Of a DNA stretch of 17,123 bases, positions 16,447 through 17,123 are shown piece after piece. This DNA is from Spirogloea muscicola (taxonomy: Eukaryota; Streptophyta; Zygnematophyceae; Spirogloeales; Spirogloeaceae): positions 999,581 through 1,016,703 of the forward strand of contig WELB01000015.1 in NCBI GenBank assembly GCA_009602725.1. Reading direction: 5' to 3'. The notes beneath the pieces were generated by a model that was not told the origin of the DNA, made no database searches, and saw only the letters and a list, made by a program, of their open reading frames with translations. Every line of letters begins with the position of its first letter. Position 1 is the stretch's first letter. Position numbers and translations under genes: made by a program.

Positions 16447-17123
16447 ATGGCCCTCGCTGACGACCGTGTCAAGGGCCCATGGAGCCCCGAGGTGCGGCGC
16501 GCTACCCACCCGCCCTCCTGCCTCGTCCCTCTCCCTCTCTCCTCTCCCCCCTCCTCCTCCTGGCTGGCAGTGCGGCCCTGGCTTCCCTTATCAAGCTCCA
16601 GCCTTTGCTGGGCTTGACTGGCGGCACTGCCAGCCCAGTAGCGGCACGCCGCAGACAGATTGTATGGACGCCTGGCCAGGCGATGTGCAAGGAGGCATTG
16701 CGGGGACGGAGAGCGAGCGAGCGAGCGAGTGTGAGAGACAGTGAGGATGGAAAATCAGTGCGCCACGCCCACGGCCGCATCCACAAGCCCCAAACACAGG
16801 CACCCATGTAGAGGAGGCGAAGTGAGGAAGGAGAGGGGATGGAGGGAGGTTGGGGATTCTGTATGTTGAAGAGGGAGAGAGGAGGGAAGGAGCAGGACTG
16901 CTGGGCTGTGGTGGATGCGGTGTTGCTTGTCCTAGTTGATGTGGCGCCTTGCCCAAGGGCGTTTGCTCATGATGACCCCATGTGCCTCCTCCTGCACCGC
17001 AAGCCCTGCAGGAGGACGAGAACCTCCGGAATTTGGTGAAGAAGCTTGGGCCACGTAATTGGACGCTCATTGCACGCGGCGTCACCGGCCGCTCCGGCAA
17101 GTCCTGTCGGCTGAGGTCAGGAC
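16447..17123 (+). CDS. R2R3-MYB transcription factor, 5' part (two exons)
   Basis: R2R3-MYB proteins are nuclear DNA-binding transcription factors. Exon 1 is 16447-16491 and exon 2 is 17012-17115, with donor GTCAGG right at the window end. Together they encode 49 complete residues and the start of the next codon. The protein opens MALADDRVKGPWSPEED, continues NLRNLVKKLGPRNWTLIARG and VTGRSGKSCRL, and would continue with Arg and probably Trp. This is the first repeat (R2) with tryptophans W12 and W32 and the recognition-helix motif GRSGKSCRL, closest to the plant MYB44/70/73/77-type subgroup from memory. The start has a good context (ACCATGG) and sits 2 nt after a uORF stop. The second repeat and the activation region lie outside the window, so R2R3 rather than another MYB class is inferred from the motif style. 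Confidence 0.9.

Noticed and set aside
16324-16509. Minus-strand poly-proline ORF
   Set aside because: It is the complement of the (GGC)n tract and of MYB exon 1; the plus strand has the conserved MYB sequence.

Overview
The window is nuclear DNA from a photosynthetic eukaryote, most likely a unicellular green alga (Chlorophyta, plausibly Trebouxiophyceae). The genes are split into many short exons by introns of about 80 to 600 nt with GT-AG borders, plus one GC-AG border. TGTAA, the usual chlorophyte polyadenylation signal, follows three of the four visible stop codons. (GGC)n tracts sit at the gene starts, degenerate plant-type telomere repeats (CCCTAAA/TTTAGGG) occur at several sites, and the gene content includes a plant-type PILS auxin carrier and a plant-type R2R3-MYB. 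I see no prokaryotic operon, CRISPR array, tRNA or rRNA. The species assignment is inference.

Layout, left to right. (1) 1-2084 (+): the 3' six exons of a NudC co-chaperone gene (CS domain plus the conserved C-terminal tail). (2) 2085-2695: a tail-to-tail gap with a poly(A) signal for each neighbour. (3) 2696-5775 (-): a complete eight-exon DCP2 mRNA-decapping enzyme of 373 residues with an intact Nudix box. (4) 5776-8227: 2.45 kb without a recognisable gene. It holds degenerate telomere-like repeats beside the DCP2 start, a degenerate 30-bp repeat cluster, hairpins, and two copies of an approximately 320-bp tandem repeat. (5) 8228-11950 (-): a complete ten-exon PILS/auxin-efflux-carrier family membrane protein of 442 residues. 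(6) 11951-13696: GC-rich upstream DNA of that gene, then unassigned sequence. (7) 13697-16003 or slightly further (-): an eight-exon DUF1295 / steroid 5-alpha-reductase-like membrane protein whose N-terminus I cannot find. (8) 16004-16446: a short divergent promoter region with telomere-like repeats and a poly-glycine uORF. (9) 16447-17123 (+): the first two exons of an R2R3-MYB transcription factor, cut by the window end.

All exon models come from reading conserved protein segments and matching splice sites and phases by eye; each exon chain closes in frame. The genes do not form one pathway: they are housekeeping genes (protein folding, mRNA decay, lipid metabolism) and regulatory genes (auxin-type transport, MYB) that happen to be neighbours. 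I found no novel multi-gene system. The interesting signals are in RNA processing and gene-start architecture: a candidate exitron, a GC-AG intron backed by a poly(A) signal, a periodic TGTAA array inside an intron, a hairpin over a splice acceptor, a poly-Gly uORF ending 2 nt before a main ORF, and telomere-like repeats at gene starts.
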